Shown: in pieces, positions 10,798 to 20,806 of the stretch | Position numbering within the stretch: position 1 is the stretch's first letter | How the letters are laid out: the number at the start of each line of letters is the position of its first letter | Source: Xenopus tropicalis | Lineage: Eukaryota > Chordata > Amphibia > Anura > Pipidae | Reading direction: 5' to 3' | Assembly (NCBI RefSeq): GCF_000004195.4 | Contig: NC_030681.2 | Location: 87,923,681-87,987,680, forward strand | Length of the DNA stretch: 64,000 nt | The notes under the pieces: generated by a model | Database searches by the model: none | Told to the model about the DNA's origin: nothing | Seen by the model: the letters and a program-made list of their open reading frames with translations, nothing else | Made by a program: the position numbers and the translations under genes

Positions 10798-11240
10798 CCT
10801 GATAAGAAGTTAGGAAAGAACAGAAAGTGCGACTTGCCGAGGTCAGCAAGGAACTGGCAAGTTAAAACACCCCAGCGGCAGATAAAACCGGAGATCGGCA
10901 CACATGGAGATGTTTATCAAGAACCAAAATCGTTCTTAAGGCCAGTGATATGCAAACCGGAGCACGCTGCCAAACCTTAGGATACAATGTGCCCACTTGT
11001 TCCCCGCAGTTCTCTTACTACCAGGACATTTGTGATGCAAGAATTAAAAAAAAAAATGACGCGACCGGCTTGCACACAAGTCCAAGAATCTGACATCATA
11101 TAACCACGCCTATCTCCGCCCACTCTACTGATGTAAAAATGAAAAGCGGAAGCTGGGAACCTTCTTATGTGTAGTGTAGAAGTCCTTCCTTTTATAGGCG
11201 GTAACAGTTTGCGATTCAAGCCTCGATTTAGCGTCAGACA
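10798..11240 (-). promoter_or_regulatory. cyb5r4: Presumed cyb5r4 promoter / 5' UTR
   Basis: This is the sequence just upstream of the cyb5r4 start codon. It is locally CpG-containing (cgacttgccg, ccccagcggcag, accggagatcgg, atgacgcgaccgg) with no clear TATA box for the minus strand, fitting a housekeeping-type promoter. A plus-strand ETS-like word gcggaag lies at about 11145. No transcription start can be fixed from sequence alone. Confidence 0.4.
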
Positions 11241-11242
11241 TA

Positions 11243-11356
11243 ATGGCACAAAAAAAGTTGTTACTGATACCTGTGCTTCTGCTTTTACTATACAGTTCAA
11301 AGAAGGGCAAGGAATCACTCGGTCCAGTGAATAATAACAGACTGGTTATATACTGA
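11243..11356 (+). CDS. Small hydrophobic ORF divergent to cyb5r4 (uncertain)
   Basis: A 37-codon frame starts MAQKKLLLIPVLLLLLYSS and ends NNNRLVIY before TGA. The N-terminus looks like a signal or signal-anchor: two lysines and then a leucine-rich run. It lies about 450 bp upstream of the cyb5r4 ATG on the opposite strand, where a divergent transcript would start. It could be the first exon of a spliced gene, but no good donor was seen, or chance. No family recognised. Confidence 0.2.
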   Translation: MAQKKLLLIPVLLLLLYSSKKGKESLGPVNNNRLVIY

Positions 11357-11550
11357 CAGTACGAGCTGTCTGCTAAAGGGGTTTTAAACCCAAAAAAAGG
11401 GACTGATGTGAACTTAGGGGTTATTTTTTAATCCACTTTGCAATTTACATGCATTTTTCTATTTTTAGCATATTATGTTTATGTACCAGGTTTATTGGAT
11501 TTACTGAGGGCCATCAACCTGAGGGTAAATTGAATAGAGGAAGTGCTTAA

Positions 11551-12066
11551 AGGAGACATATTGGATAAATGGGAAAAAAAGGTAATTTTGTAGGCAATTA
11601 TGAATAATATCTGGTGCTGGTTTCCCTTTGGGCTAAACATTAACCCTATCTGTAACAATGGCCCCTTTATTGGAGCTCCCTATAGATCATATCACTTCTG
11701 TGTCTGAGTTTGAAATGAAGAGTGGGCGTGTCCTAACAGTCCCTGCCAGAAGCACAGTAGGAGGGGGAGAGCCAATCACAGCCCTGCACTCACACAAGCA
11801 CAGACAGGCTTCAGTTCCCTATCAGGTCAGCCTAGCTGCTGATTGGTTCCTATCCTACAGTGCAGGGTACGGAGGGCCGCCGGCTCCCCAGCTCATCCAG
11901 AGAATTCAGCCAGCAGGAAGTGGAACAGATGGGTGGGGCTAGTGGGGTTTTTGTGGAATTTCTCAATAAATCAGTCAGAAACACAACTTTTTTAAGCACA
12001 ATCCTTCTATATTTAGAGGAGTATAATTCACAGGTACATTCATAATTTTTATAGGATATGTCTCCT
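11551..12066. repeat. TTAA-flanked piggyBac-like MITE (516 bp)
   Basis: Flanked by TTAA at 11547-11550 and 12067-12070, with inverted ends aggagacatattgg and aggatatgtctcct. The interior is non-coding: the 94-codon frame at 11658 lies wholly inside and looks like chance. Confidence 0.8.
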
Positions 12067-12582
12067 TTAAACAGGGTTGCTGACTCTCTGGGCCATAACC
12101 CTGAAAGCCTGCTGCTAATAAAACTGAGTATATCTCAGAAACCACTTAACATATAAACTATATGAAAACTGCAAAGTGCTGGGAGACCACTCAGTATGTT
12201 TATACCAATTTGTTTACTTATGTATAGATCTGTTAACATTAGTGAAAATAATACCATGTTGATATACAGTGAATATAAAAAGTCTACACACCCTTGGTAA
12301 AATGTCAGGTTCCTGTGCTGTACAAAAATGAGACAAAGATAAATCATTTCAGAACTTTTTCCACCTTTAATGTGACCTATAAACTGTAACACTCAATTGA
12401 AAAACAAACTGAAATCTTTTAGGTGGAGGGAAGAAAATCAAAAAAACTAAAATAATGGGGTTGCATAAGTGTGCACACCCTTAAACTAATACTTTGTTGA
12501 AGCCCCTTTTGATTTTATTACAGCACTTAGTCTTTTTCGGTATGAGTCTATCAGCATGGCACATTTTGACTTTGCAAGATTT

Positions 12583-13971
12583 AGTAACATAGTAACATAG
12601 TAAGTTGGGTTGAAAAAAGACATACGTCCATCAAGTTCAACCATAATGCCTATATATAACCTGCCTAACTACTAGTTGATCCAGAGGAAGGCAAAAACCC
12701 CAACTGAAGCCTCTCTAATTTGCCGCAGAGGGGAAAAAATTCCTTCCTGACTCCAAGATGGCAATCGGACCAGTCCCCGGATCAACTTGTACTAAGAGCT
12801 ATCTCCCATAACCCTGTATTCCCTCACTTGTACTGAGAGCTATCTCCCATACCCCTGTATTCCCTCACTTGCTAAGAATCCATCCAGCCCCTTCTTAAAG
12901 TTATATAATGTATCAGCCAGTACGACTGATTCGGGGAGGGAATTCCACAACTTCACAGCTCTCACTGTAAAAAATCCTTTCCGAATATTTAAATGGAACC
13001 TCCCTTCTTCTAAACGGAGTGGGTGCCCTCGTGTCCGTTGGAAGGACCTACTGGTAAATAAAGCATTAGAAAGGTTATTATATGATCCCCTTATATATTT
13101 ATACATAGTTATCATGTCACCTCTTAAGCGCCTCTTCTCCAGCGTAAACAGACCCAACTTGGCCAGTCTTTCTTCATAACTGAGACTTTCCATACCCTTT
13201 ACCAGCTTAGTTGCCCTTCTCTGGACCCTCTCTAACTCAATAATGTCCCGTTTGAGCACTGGAGACCAAAACTGAACAGCATATTCTAGATGGGGCCTTA
13301 CCAGCGCTCTGTAAAGGGGAAGAATAACCCCCTCCTCCCGTGAATCTATACCCCTTTTAATACAGCTCAAAACCTTGTTTGCCCTTGCAGCTGCTTCCTG
13401 GCATTGCTTGCTACAGCCAAGTTTATTATCTACAAGGACTCCAAGGTCCTTCTCCATTATGGATTTGCCTAGTGCAGTCCCATTAAGGGTATATGGGGCT
13501 TGCATATGTTTACATCCCAGGTGCATGACCTTACATTTATCCACATTAAATCCCATCTGCCACTTAGCTGCCCAGATTGCCAGTTGATCAAGATCCTGCT
13601 GCAGGGATGTCACATCCTGGATAGAATTGATTGGTCTGCAGAGTTTTGTGTCATCTGCAAACACTGATACATTACTCATAATGCCCTCCCCTAAGTCATT
13701 TATGAACAAATTAAACAAAAGTGGACCCAGTACAGAACCCTGAGGGACCCCACTGAGAACCTTATTCCAAGTAGAGAATGTACCATTAACAACCACCCTC
13801 TGTACCCGATCCTGTAGCCAGTTTTCTATCCATGTGCAAACGACTTCACTAAGACCAATAGACCTTAGCTTAGAAAGCAGTCGTTTCTGGGGAACGGTAT
13901 CAAATGCTTTGGCAAAATTCAAATAGATTATATCTACTGCATCCCCACTGTCCAGCTTCTTACTTACCTCT
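12583..13971 (-). mobile_element. CR1-type LINE, 5'-truncated, inserted in the Tc1 element
   Basis: On the minus strand the copy begins inside the reverse transcriptase domain and ends, at its 3' tip, in repeats of the octamer ACTATGTT (seen here as agtaacatagtaacatag at 12583-12600). Such short octamer tails are the usual 3' end of CR1 elements. A second 3' end is at 59212-59422, and a third, diverged copy is at 24200-24800. Confidence 0.88.
12840..13922 (-). pseudogene. CR1 reverse transcriptase, C-terminal fragment
   Basis: An uninterrupted 360-residue frame, extendable upstream in the same frame to about 13971 ([15 protein letters not shown]). It starts in the palm with NFAKAFDTVPQKRL. 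It carries VPQGSVLGPLLFNLFINDL (about residue 60), the catalytic FADDTKL (about residue 89), VDKCKVMHLG, and a C-terminal [12 protein letters not shown] / [11 protein letters not shown] block. These are the hallmarks of CR1/L2-type non-LTR reverse transcriptases. The endonuclease domain and most of the fingers are missing because the element is 5' truncated. The open frame suggests a fairly recent insertion. Confidence 0.9.
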
Positions 13972-14634
13972 ATTTTGCAGAAAATTCTCCAAATCTGTCA
14001 GATTTCGAGGGCATCTCCTGTGCACAGCCCTCTTCAGCTCACCCCACAGATTTTCAATTGGATTCAGGTCTGGGCTCTGGCTGGGCCATTCCAAAACTTT
14101 AATCTTCCGGTGAAGCCATTCCTTTGTTGATTTGGATGTATGCTTTGGGTCGTTGTCATGCTGTTCAACCTTGGTTTCCTCAGACCATAACACATTTTCC
14201 CACATGCTTTTGGGAGACTTCAGATGTGTTTTTGCAAAATGTAGCCTGGCTTGGATGTTTTTCTTCGTAAGAAAAGGCTTTTATCTTGCCACTCTACCCA
14301 ACAGCCCAGACATATGAAGAATACGGGAGATTGTTGTCACATGTACCACACAGCCAGTACTTGCCAGATATTCCTGCAACTCCTTTAATGTTGCTGTAGG
14401 CCTCTTAGTAGCCTCCCTGACCAGTTGTCTTCTCGTCTTTTCATCAATTTTGGAGGGACGTCCAGTTCTTGGTAATGTCACTGTTGTGCCATATTTTCTC
14501 CACTTGATGATGACTGTCTTCACTGTGTTCCATGGTATATCTAATGCCTTGGAAATTCTTTTGTACCCTTCTCCTGACTGATATCTTTTAACAATGAGAT
14601 CCCTCTGATGCTTAGGAAGCTCTCTGTGGACCAT
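13972..14634 (-). pseudogene. Tc1-like transposase, broken
   Basis: Starts MVHRELPKHQRDLIVKRYQS. The N-terminal 117 residues form the paired helix-turn-helix DNA-binding part (YKRISKALDIPWNTVKTVI) with the GRPSK hinge. A TAA stop at 14281-14283 interrupts the frame. The same frame resumes with [15 protein letters not shown] and then jumps straight to [17 protein letters not shown] and [11 protein letters not shown]. About 80-90 residues between the first two catalytic acids are therefore deleted, and the first catalytic position reads E instead of the usual D. The C-terminus is cut by the CR1 insertion. It is not able to act. Confidence 0.9.
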
Positions 14635-15077
14635 GGCATTTGCTGTGGGATGCGACTAAAAAAATGTCAGGAAAGACCAACTAGAGCAGCTGAACTTTAT
14701 TTGGGGTTAATCAGAGGCACTTTAAATGATGGCAGGTGTATACTGACTCCTATTTAAGATGATTTTGAATGTGATTGCTTAATTCTGAATACAGCTACAT
14801 CCCCAGTTAGAAGAGGGTGTGCACACTTATGCAACCACATTATTTTAGTTTTTTTGGTTTTCTTCCCTCCATCTAAAAGTTTTCAGTTTGTTTTTCAATT
14901 GAGTGGTACAGTTTATAGGTCACATTAATGGTGGAAAAAGTTCTGAAATGATTTATCTTTGTCTCATTTTTGTACAACACAGGAACCTGCCATTTTACCA
15001 GGTGTGTGTAGACTTTTTATATCCACTGTATATACTATGAGCAAGGCAGACAAAGGTATTATGCATACAGGGAAACA

Positions 15078-15079
<2 letters not shown>

Positions 15080-15134
<55 letters not shown>
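15080..15134. repeat. (TA)n microsatellite
   Basis: About 27 uninterrupted TA units just outside the right end of the Tc1 element. Confidence 0.95.
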
Positions 15135-15135
<1 letters not shown>

Positions 15136-15473
15136 CATTTGATAATTTTTAAGATTTTTAAAATTTACTTTGGTTTTAAGTACATAGGAGATAATATTTC
15201 TTTATTTGAAGATACAGCTGCCCCTGAGCCAGTATTTAATTGGCCAAGCCGGAAAAAAGACACTTGAGGCCTGTGCCAGTAGTAATAAATTACCGGTAAT
15301 TACACCACAAGTAAGCACTGTTTCAGGTGTCCAAGAGCTAGCATGGTTATTTTAGAAGCAGATAATCTTTTGATGAAGCCTTTTCTGGGTCCTGGATGCA
15401 CATTTACATCAGAGCCACTCAGTTGTGACAGCCCGGCAGCCAACAACTCTTTTTATAGGTCAAGTAAGTTTAT
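15135..15473. other. Unassigned intergenic sequence
   Basis: No gene or repeat recognised. Confidence 0.35.
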
Positions 15474-15782
15474 TGGCTGATTTTTTCGGCAAGCGGAAAA
15501 ACGCTTGCCGAAAAATCAGCCCTACGCCTGCTACTTGTGCCTGCACCCGAATGAATGGAATACGCTCGGGTGCAGGCACATGTAGCCGATATACGCACAA
15601 AAACGCGTGAGAATGCAAAGTCTCGCGTTTTCTTGCGTATATCGGCTACATGTGCCCACACCCGAGCGTATTCCATTCATTCGGGTGCAGGCACAAGTAG
15701 CAGGCGTAGGGCTGAATTTTCGACAAGCGTTTATCCGCTTGCCGAAAATTTCAGCCCTACGCCTCTTGTGGCATTAGCCTTA
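15474..15782. repeat. Palindromic MITE, copy 1 ('GGCATTAGCC' family)
   Basis: A near-perfect nested palindrome. ttcggcaagcggaaaaacgc pairs with gcgtttatccgcttgccgaa, and tgcctgcacccgaatgaatg pairs with cattcattcgggtgcaggca, around an arm pair gccgatatacgcacaaaaa / ttgcgtatatcggc. A second copy is at 62841-63168. Frames in it on both strands are palindrome artefacts. Confidence 0.85.
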
Positions 15783-16119
15783 AGGGAGAGATAGAATAGG
15801 CAAACCTGTTTGGTGCTGTGCCTGTGCAAGATTGCGAGTGTGACTAATGCATTCGGTGGACCAGTATTTGTTGGGTTAGTTCTGCAGAAACTCGTACCTT
15901 TAATTCACCCTGTCATCCCGCACAGATCTACACACAGTATAAAGAGCAGTAAATAAGTAGAGAATAGCAGCAAACGTGTAATTGGCATGGGGGGCAGTGG
16001 TAGAAGCAGGTGTCACTGCTGTGCTGTCTGGAGAGATCAAAATCACACTGCTGCTAAATTGTTTAAGGGAAAACGAAGTATGTCTGAGGAGATGTCTGCC
16101 TGAGTTATAAGGACAAAAA
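15783..16119. other. Unassigned intergenic sequence
   Basis: No gene recognised. The word ggtggaccagtatttgttgg near 15857 resembles ggtggaccagtattggtttg near 25511, followed in both by ttctgcaga and actcata/actcgta-cc, so a short shared element is possible. Confidence 0.3.
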
Positions 16120-17016
16120 ATAAATAAACAAAATAAAATGTAAGTATTATATGGTGGTGTGTGGTCTTCGGTGTTTATTTTTCCTTTACACAATTTTGGT
16201 TTCATCAGCCAAAAAGGGAATTGTAATTTTATGTTGTACAGTACATTAAAAATAAATATTGAAAAATTTTTAAATTTAAGAATTCCTTTTCCTTTACAAG
16301 AACCCCAGTGCCCATATATGCACGTACTTATACAGGCCTATAATTTCACATACTATATATACCATTATCAGCACTAACTGTAGATTTTAAGATTACAATA
16401 GCCTTGCATATTATGCTTGCTCAAGAAATCATCCAAGTCATTCTTAAAGCCATTAATAGAAATTAATACAATAGTTAATACGAGCAGAAGCAGATGAAAC
16501 TATGCAAATAAGCTGTAGGGTGCTTTGATCAAGCCCGTAGATATTTAGATAAATGGTTTGATTTTGAGCCATTTCCTTACAGATATATTTGAGATGCCAT
16601 GACTAAATGAGATTGTAAAAGTTAGTGAAATTCTATTTTACAGAGTGCAATGAGTACTGTTTGCGGAAGTCATGAATAACCTGTGTACTGATAAAAGGAA
16701 AAGACTTAACCCAGGCATTGTTAAAAGCGAGCTCTGCATAAGTTGTGGTTTTTCATGTTCTGAATTTTATGAGATGGCAATTAATCACTAAAGGCACTTT
16801 TCAATCAATAATCAATAGATTAATAGTCATTAGAAGTTGACATATTGTGCCTTTAAAATAAAAACCAGAATTGTTCTAGGCAAATCACAAAGAATTATAA
16901 CGAGGTGCATGCTCAGTATTCTTCCTTGTTGTAATTCGCACTATTATTCCCCGATGCATTTTGTATACTCCAGGAACCTCAAATTGTGAATCTAAACTGT
17001 TAAACCATTTGTAGTA

Positions 17017-17840
17017 CAGGTATAGGACCTGTTATCCAGAATGCTCGGGACCAAGGGTATTCCGGATAAGGGATCTTTCCGTAATTTGGATCTTCATACC
17101 TTAAGTCTACTAAAAAATCAATAAAACATTAATTAAACCCAATAGCATTATTTTGTATTTTGTAAGGATTAATTATATCTTAGTTGGGATCAAATACAAA
17201 GCACTGTTTTATTTTTACAGAGAAAAAGGAAATCAATTTTAAAAATCTCAATTATTAGATTAAAATGGAGTCTATGGGAGAAGGGCTTTCCGTAATTCGG
17301 AGCTTTCTGGATATCGGGTTTCCGGATAAGGGATCCCATACCTGTATATATATTTGTAGTATACATAAAATACTGTAAAATGTCAAACTGTTCAAACTGA
17401 AGACATTTTGCTAAACAAACAGTTCTTGGGCTTTATAAACCACAGCAGATTCTTGCTATTAATGTTTGATACACAAAATCCTGTACACATTTTACAGTAT
17501 TTCATGTATACTACAAATATTTATACAGGTATGGGATCCATTATCCAGAAAGTTCCAAATTATAGAAAGGCCATCTCCAATAGACTCCATTATAAGCGAA
17601 TAATTCTAATATTTAGAAGATTTCCCTTTTCTCTGTAATAATAAAACAGTACCTTGTATTTGATCCCAACTAACATATAATTAATCCTTATTGGGGTAAA
17701 AACAATTCTGTTGGGTTTATATAATGTTTAAATGATTTTTTTGTAGACTTAAGGTATGGAGATCCAAATTCTGGAAAGTTGCCTTATCGAGAAAAACCCC
17801 AGATGCCAAGCATTCTGGATAATGGGTCCAATACCTGTAC
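17017..17840. repeat. Long inverted repeat made of two opposed interspersed repeats
   Basis: Two copies of the tggataaggg/catacctgta family, at 17017-17345 (plus sense) and 17525-17840 (inverted), face each other. The symmetry continues inward for about 38 bp: tatatttgtagtatacat with aaaatactgtaaaatgt at 17347-17384 is mirrored at 17486-17524. The loop is about 100 bp. Confidence 0.8.
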
Positions 17841-18052
17841 TATCAATTCTTTTTCCTCATATTGTTTTGCTTTAGGTGAAAATATACTTATTGCACAAAA
17901 CTCAATGCCAGTAGCAGAACTAGTGAAGGCTTTCTTTCTACAGCTTTCTCTCTTCATTACCAAGCTACAATTATAGGCCTTATACATAAACCAACACTCA
18001 AAGTTGACAATCTGCTACACTCAAGTTAATATTATTTATACATGAAGCCATG

Positions 18053-18331
18053 CAGGGTCGGACTGGGCCGCCGGGACACCGGGAAAAATCCCGGTGGGCC
18101 CCGGCCCTAGTGGGCCCCAGCGGCCCAGTCCGACCTTTGCCGGCGCTCCCCGCTACTGACTGTTCCTCCCCGACGCGTTCAATTTATAGGCGCTCGGGGA
18201 GGACATCAGGCGGGGGCCCTTCGGGGGGGTTAGGGGGGCCCTTGGGGGGGGTTAGGGGACGCGGCTGGGGCACCTGCAGGGCCCCTGGGGCGGGAGCCCC
18301 GGTGGGCCCTGCACCCCCCAGTCCGACCCTG
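18053..18331. repeat. hAT-like MITE (279 bp) with 8-bp target duplication
   Basis: Ends cagggtcggactggg and cccagtccgaccctg are inverted. The site AAGCCATG is duplicated at 18045-18052 and 18332-18339. An 8-bp duplication and CAGGG ends fit the hAT superfamily. The GC-rich interior explains the long proline/glycine frames on both strands. The matching place in copy B (about 30025) has one AAGCCATG and no insert. Confidence 0.9.
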
Positions 18332-18499
18332 AAGCCATGCTGTAAAACTGGAATGAAGCTCCTATTTGGAAAGAGGGCATCTGTAACTTCAGAAAGGTCA
18401 CATATTAACATTCTAGGTTTATCTTTATTTACTGTATCCAATATATTTCTACTTTCATTTGTGAATATTGTTTGCCATTGAACAAATATGAGCTCTTAA

Positions 18500-18912
18500 A
18501 GGAGAAGGAAAGGCTAAGTCACTTGGGGGTGCCAAAATGTTAGGCACCCCCAAGTGACTTAGAGCGCCTACCTTGTACCCCGGGCTGGTGCCCCTGTACG
18601 GAGGGAACAGCACCAGCCCGGGGCACCTGTAGACACCGCTTCTCCTTCCTTTGTGCGCTGCCGGCGAAATCCGCCGGCCGGCGCATGCGCAGTAGAGTGA
18701 AAAGCCGACTTTAATGTTTAAGTTCGGCTTTTCACTCTACTGCGCATGCGCGCGCAAGCGAGGAGGAAGGAGGAAGCGCCGGCAGCTACCCCGGGCTGGT
18801 GCTGTTCCCTCCGTACAGGGGCACCAGCCCGGGGTACAAGGTAGGCGTTCTAAGTCACTTGGGGGTGCCTAACATTTTGGCACCCCCAAGTGACTTAGCC
18901 TTTCCTTCTCCT
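18500..18912. repeat. Palindromic TTAA-flanked piggyBac-like MITE (413 bp)
   Basis: TTAA at 18496-18499 and 18913-18916, ends aggagaaggaaaggctaagt and acttagcctttccttctcct. The arms are nearly perfect complements over their whole length (cttgtaccccgggctggtgc with gcaccagcccggggtacaag; actctactgcgcatgcgc at the centre). A diverged copy is at 48963-49344. Confidence 0.88.
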
Positions 18913-19270
18913 TTAAGGACCCAGTATTCCCAAAGGTGCAGTAACATCAAAATGTCTACATCTGTCATCTACCAGGTTGTACAGTTTACAGCTACACTGG
19001 CAAGAACATTCATTGTGTTTCTTGCTAAGGAACACATCAGACCTCACTTTGCTTTCTGCATTCTTTGCTTCAATTTTATTGGTTTTGTTTTTGGATTTTT
19101 TTTTAACATCAACAAGAAGAGATTTTTATTGCCTATAATGTCTTTACTACCATTTTTTATATCATTTTTTGTAGCCTTTTGATTTATAACCTGGCAGCAT
19201 TTTTCTCTGGATGTGATAAATGTCAAATCTGATAAAGTAATAATAATAATACATTTTATCTCTTTTCCAG
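18913..19270. other. Sequence before the first recognised DRAM-like exon
   Basis: The 127-codon frame 18799-19182 starts inside the MITE and runs into hydrophobic chance sequence; it is not taken as a gene. The missing 5' exons of the DRAM-like gene were not found here. Confidence 0.35.
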
Positions 19271-19338
19271 TGGTTTCGGGGGCTTTCCAATGGCCAATAT
19301 TGCTTTTACAGTGATGCATGTATTCTGTTCCTTTATCG
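19271..19338 (+). pseudogene. DRAM/TMEM150-like exon a
   Basis: Acceptor ttttccag and donor GTAAGTG bracket 68 nt coding GFGGFPMANIAFTVMHVFCS and FI. This corresponds to the loop and start of the second membrane segment in DRAM/TMEM150 proteins (compare their P-E-x-C-L-F-x-x-M-L-N region). Confidence 0.65.
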
Positions 19339-19420
19339 GTAAGTGTAACAAATATTCTTACATTCCTACCAAATGAATTATAAGCACCAATGAGCTAACT
19401 AAATTCATATTGTTTCTCAG

Positions 19421-19563
19421 GAGCTGCCACAATGTATGCAAGATATACACTGCTGAGACATTGCAGTGCAGAATCTGTAAAGAAGCGTACCTGGGCCAAT
19501 ATAATCCTATTGGTGCTAGGATTGTTAGCATGTCAAGCATACTTTTTGGAGAATAACTTTCCG
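19421..19563 (+). pseudogene. DRAM/TMEM150-like exon b
   Basis: 143 nt between tttctcag and GTAAGATG. Codes AATMYARYTLLRHCSAESVK, then KRTWANIILLVLGLLACQAY and FLENNFP. It is fully open and is the best-preserved family block: a short basic loop followed by membrane segment 3. Confidence 0.75.
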
Positions 19564-19654
19564 GTAAGATGAATTCCTGTCCCATAAAGTGTTAGAAACA
19601 AGGAACAAACACTTAATACATTTACTGACTGATATAATGTATTTTTATGTTTAG

Positions 19655-19832
19655 GTGCTGGTATTCCAGAAAGTGCACATAGCAGGAGTGCTGACAGCCA
19701 CTGTTTGTGCAAGTGTTTATACTGTAATAAACACAGTGATATAATACAGGACTCCACCGGAGAAGGACAGCAGAGTCAAGTGCCATTTGCATTTGGTCAT
19801 ATCATTGGCCACCATATTGGCATTAGCGCTAG
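19655..19832 (+). pseudogene. DRAM/TMEM150-like exon c with TAA stop
   Basis: 178 nt between tatgtttag and a GTATTT donor. Codes VLVFQKVHIAGVLTATVCAS then VYTVINTVI, TAA (19742-19744), YRTPPEKDSRVKCHLHLVIS, LATILALAL. Reading resumes in the same frame after the stop, so a single base change (for example TCA to TAA) would explain it. Confidence 0.7.
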
Positions 19833-20292
19833 GTATTTTTTTACTGCTAATGTTACTTTTGAATTCATAGATACTCTGTACCAACTTTGTTCTATATCTA
19901 GACATGGTGGATAGATGGGTGAGGGGTCAGCATTTCAAAACATTTAACATTTTCATTAGCCATTGGCAAGGAGCTAATTTTTCCTTTACAAATTTTTCAG
20001 ATTCAACATTTGATATTATGTTCATCTGGATCATACCAGCAAACAGACAGATGTATGAGGTATGTGGATTTACTCATTCTATGTATTATACTATTGCTTT
20101 AGGGCCACAAACCTTTAGCACTGATGGCTATCATTAGCTTTGTTCTAGTAAATGTTTTTTTAATCATAGCCATAGCAGAGCCATTTTGGTTGGTATTATT
20201 CTGTAAATGGAATGCATGTGTATTTCAGTCCTGTCACTGTGCAAATATGGATCATTTTCTTGTTGAGATTAACTCATGACTGTTTTTTTCAG

Positions 20293-20378
20293 ATCATCAA
20301 TATGGTACAAGTTATCACAAATGGCTCTCAACCATCATATTTTATGGGTATTTGGCCACATTTGCTACAGACTTTAAG
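20293..20378 (+). pseudogene. DRAM/TMEM150-like exon d
   Basis: 86 nt between tttttttcag and GTAAGTAA. In the phase left by exon c it reads HQYGTSYHKWLSTIIFYGYL and ATFATDFK, matching the last membrane segment of the family (compare the W-S-x-x-F-x-x-x-G-x-F-x-T-x-x-x-D-F pattern of DRAM). Confidence 0.7.
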
Positions 20379-20513
20379 GTAAGTAAACAATAACATTTCT
20401 AATATATATATTGAATTTAATCAGAAAAGTAAGGGAGTAGTTAAACATTTGTACAATTGCATTATTATTCTGTCATATGTTAATGTTGCCTTTCAAATTT
20501 TGTCCTGCTATAG

Positions 20514-20627
20514 ATCTACGGTTTCACAATACCCAAGAACATGGAGGATGATTGGTTCTACATCATAACCAGTTCACCTGGTGATGTAGAAGCCAACACT
20601 GGAAATAATGAAAGGAGTGAAATATAA
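20514..20627 (+). pseudogene. DRAM/TMEM150-like terminal exon e
   Basis: Opens after ctatag in phase 0 and codes IYGFTIPKNMEDDWFYIITS then SPGDVEANTGNNERSEI and TAA. It is a polar cytoplasmic tail. The second half and the 3' UTR are repeated at 30062-30140 and 30793-30890 in copy B. Confidence 0.7.
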
Positions 20628-20806
20628 GGGAGAAGGTTTGCATCATAAGATTAACAGTTTTTACCCATCAACAGTAGCATTGCCTATGGGAATGTGACAT
20701 CTGTGACCTGAAACAGTCCTCAACCAGTGGGATTTTCCAGTCAATCAAATGACAAAACTTATTATTTGTAAACAAATAACATTCAGCACTAATATACAAC
20801 TCTGTA

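Larger units (their letters stand above)
12267..15028 (-). mobile_element. Tc1-like transposon with ~210-bp inverted ends, split by a CR1 LINE
   Basis: The ends cagtgaatataaaaagtcta and gtagactttttatatccactg are inverted and each is flanked by TA. The similarity of the two ends continues for about 210 bp (12267-12480 and 14815-15028), a long-TIR Tc1 design. The transposase lies on the minus strand (13972-14634) and is defective. A CR1-type LINE occupies about 12583-13971. Without the LINE the element would be about 1.4 kb. Confidence 0.88.
19271..20627 (+). pseudogene. DRAM/TMEM150 (Frag1/DRAM/Sfk1) family gene, five exons, with in-frame stop
   Basis: Join: 19271-19338, 19421-19563, 19655-19832, 20293-20378, 20514-20627. 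All junctions are GT-AG and the phases join in one frame. The product has hydrophobic segments NIAFTVMHVFCSFIGAATMY, NIILLVLGLLACQAYF, VHIAGVLTATVCASVYTVI, HLVISLATILALAL and WLSTIIFYGYLATFATDFK, the order and spacing seen in this family of multi-pass proteins (DRAM1/2, TMEM150A-C; lysosome or plasma membrane). One TAA at 19742-19744 interrupts the loop where relatives have S-Y, and about 20 residues after membrane segment 5 seem missing. The first exon(s) were not found. It is a recent pseudogene, a null allele, or a base error. An AATAAA lies at 20807-20812. Confidence 0.65.
16120..20745 (+). repeat. Segmental duplication, copy A (DRAM-like locus)
   Basis: Collinear similarity to 29160-30890. 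Pairs include gccttgcatattatgcttgc/gccttgcatgttatgttc, cttatacataaaccaacact at 17976 and 29958, atcataaccagttcacctgg at 20562 and 30069, and tagcattgcctatgggaat at 20671 and 30811. Copy A carries later insertions (17017-17840, 18053-18331, 18500-18912) absent from copy B. Copy B lacks the equivalent of 18372-20553. Confidence 0.8.

Noticed and set aside
10382..10813. 143-codon plus-strand frame
   Set aside because: Runs antisense across cyb5r4 exon 1 and the end of a MITE; no family resemblance.
15425..15794. Three overlapping frames with near-identical peptides on both strands
   Set aside because: Produced by the palindromic MITE; the same peptides recur at 62826-63222.
18050..18481. 143-codon proline/glycine-rich frame and an 85-codon mirror frame
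   Set aside because: It lies within the GC-rich hAT MITE and its flanks; both strands are open only because of composition.
19998..20056. Possible extra DRAM-like exon (STFDIMFIWIIPANRQMYE) with good splice signals
   Set aside because: Its 59-nt length shifts the next two exons out of the frame that gives the family-like last membrane segment and tail, and its peptide does not match the family.
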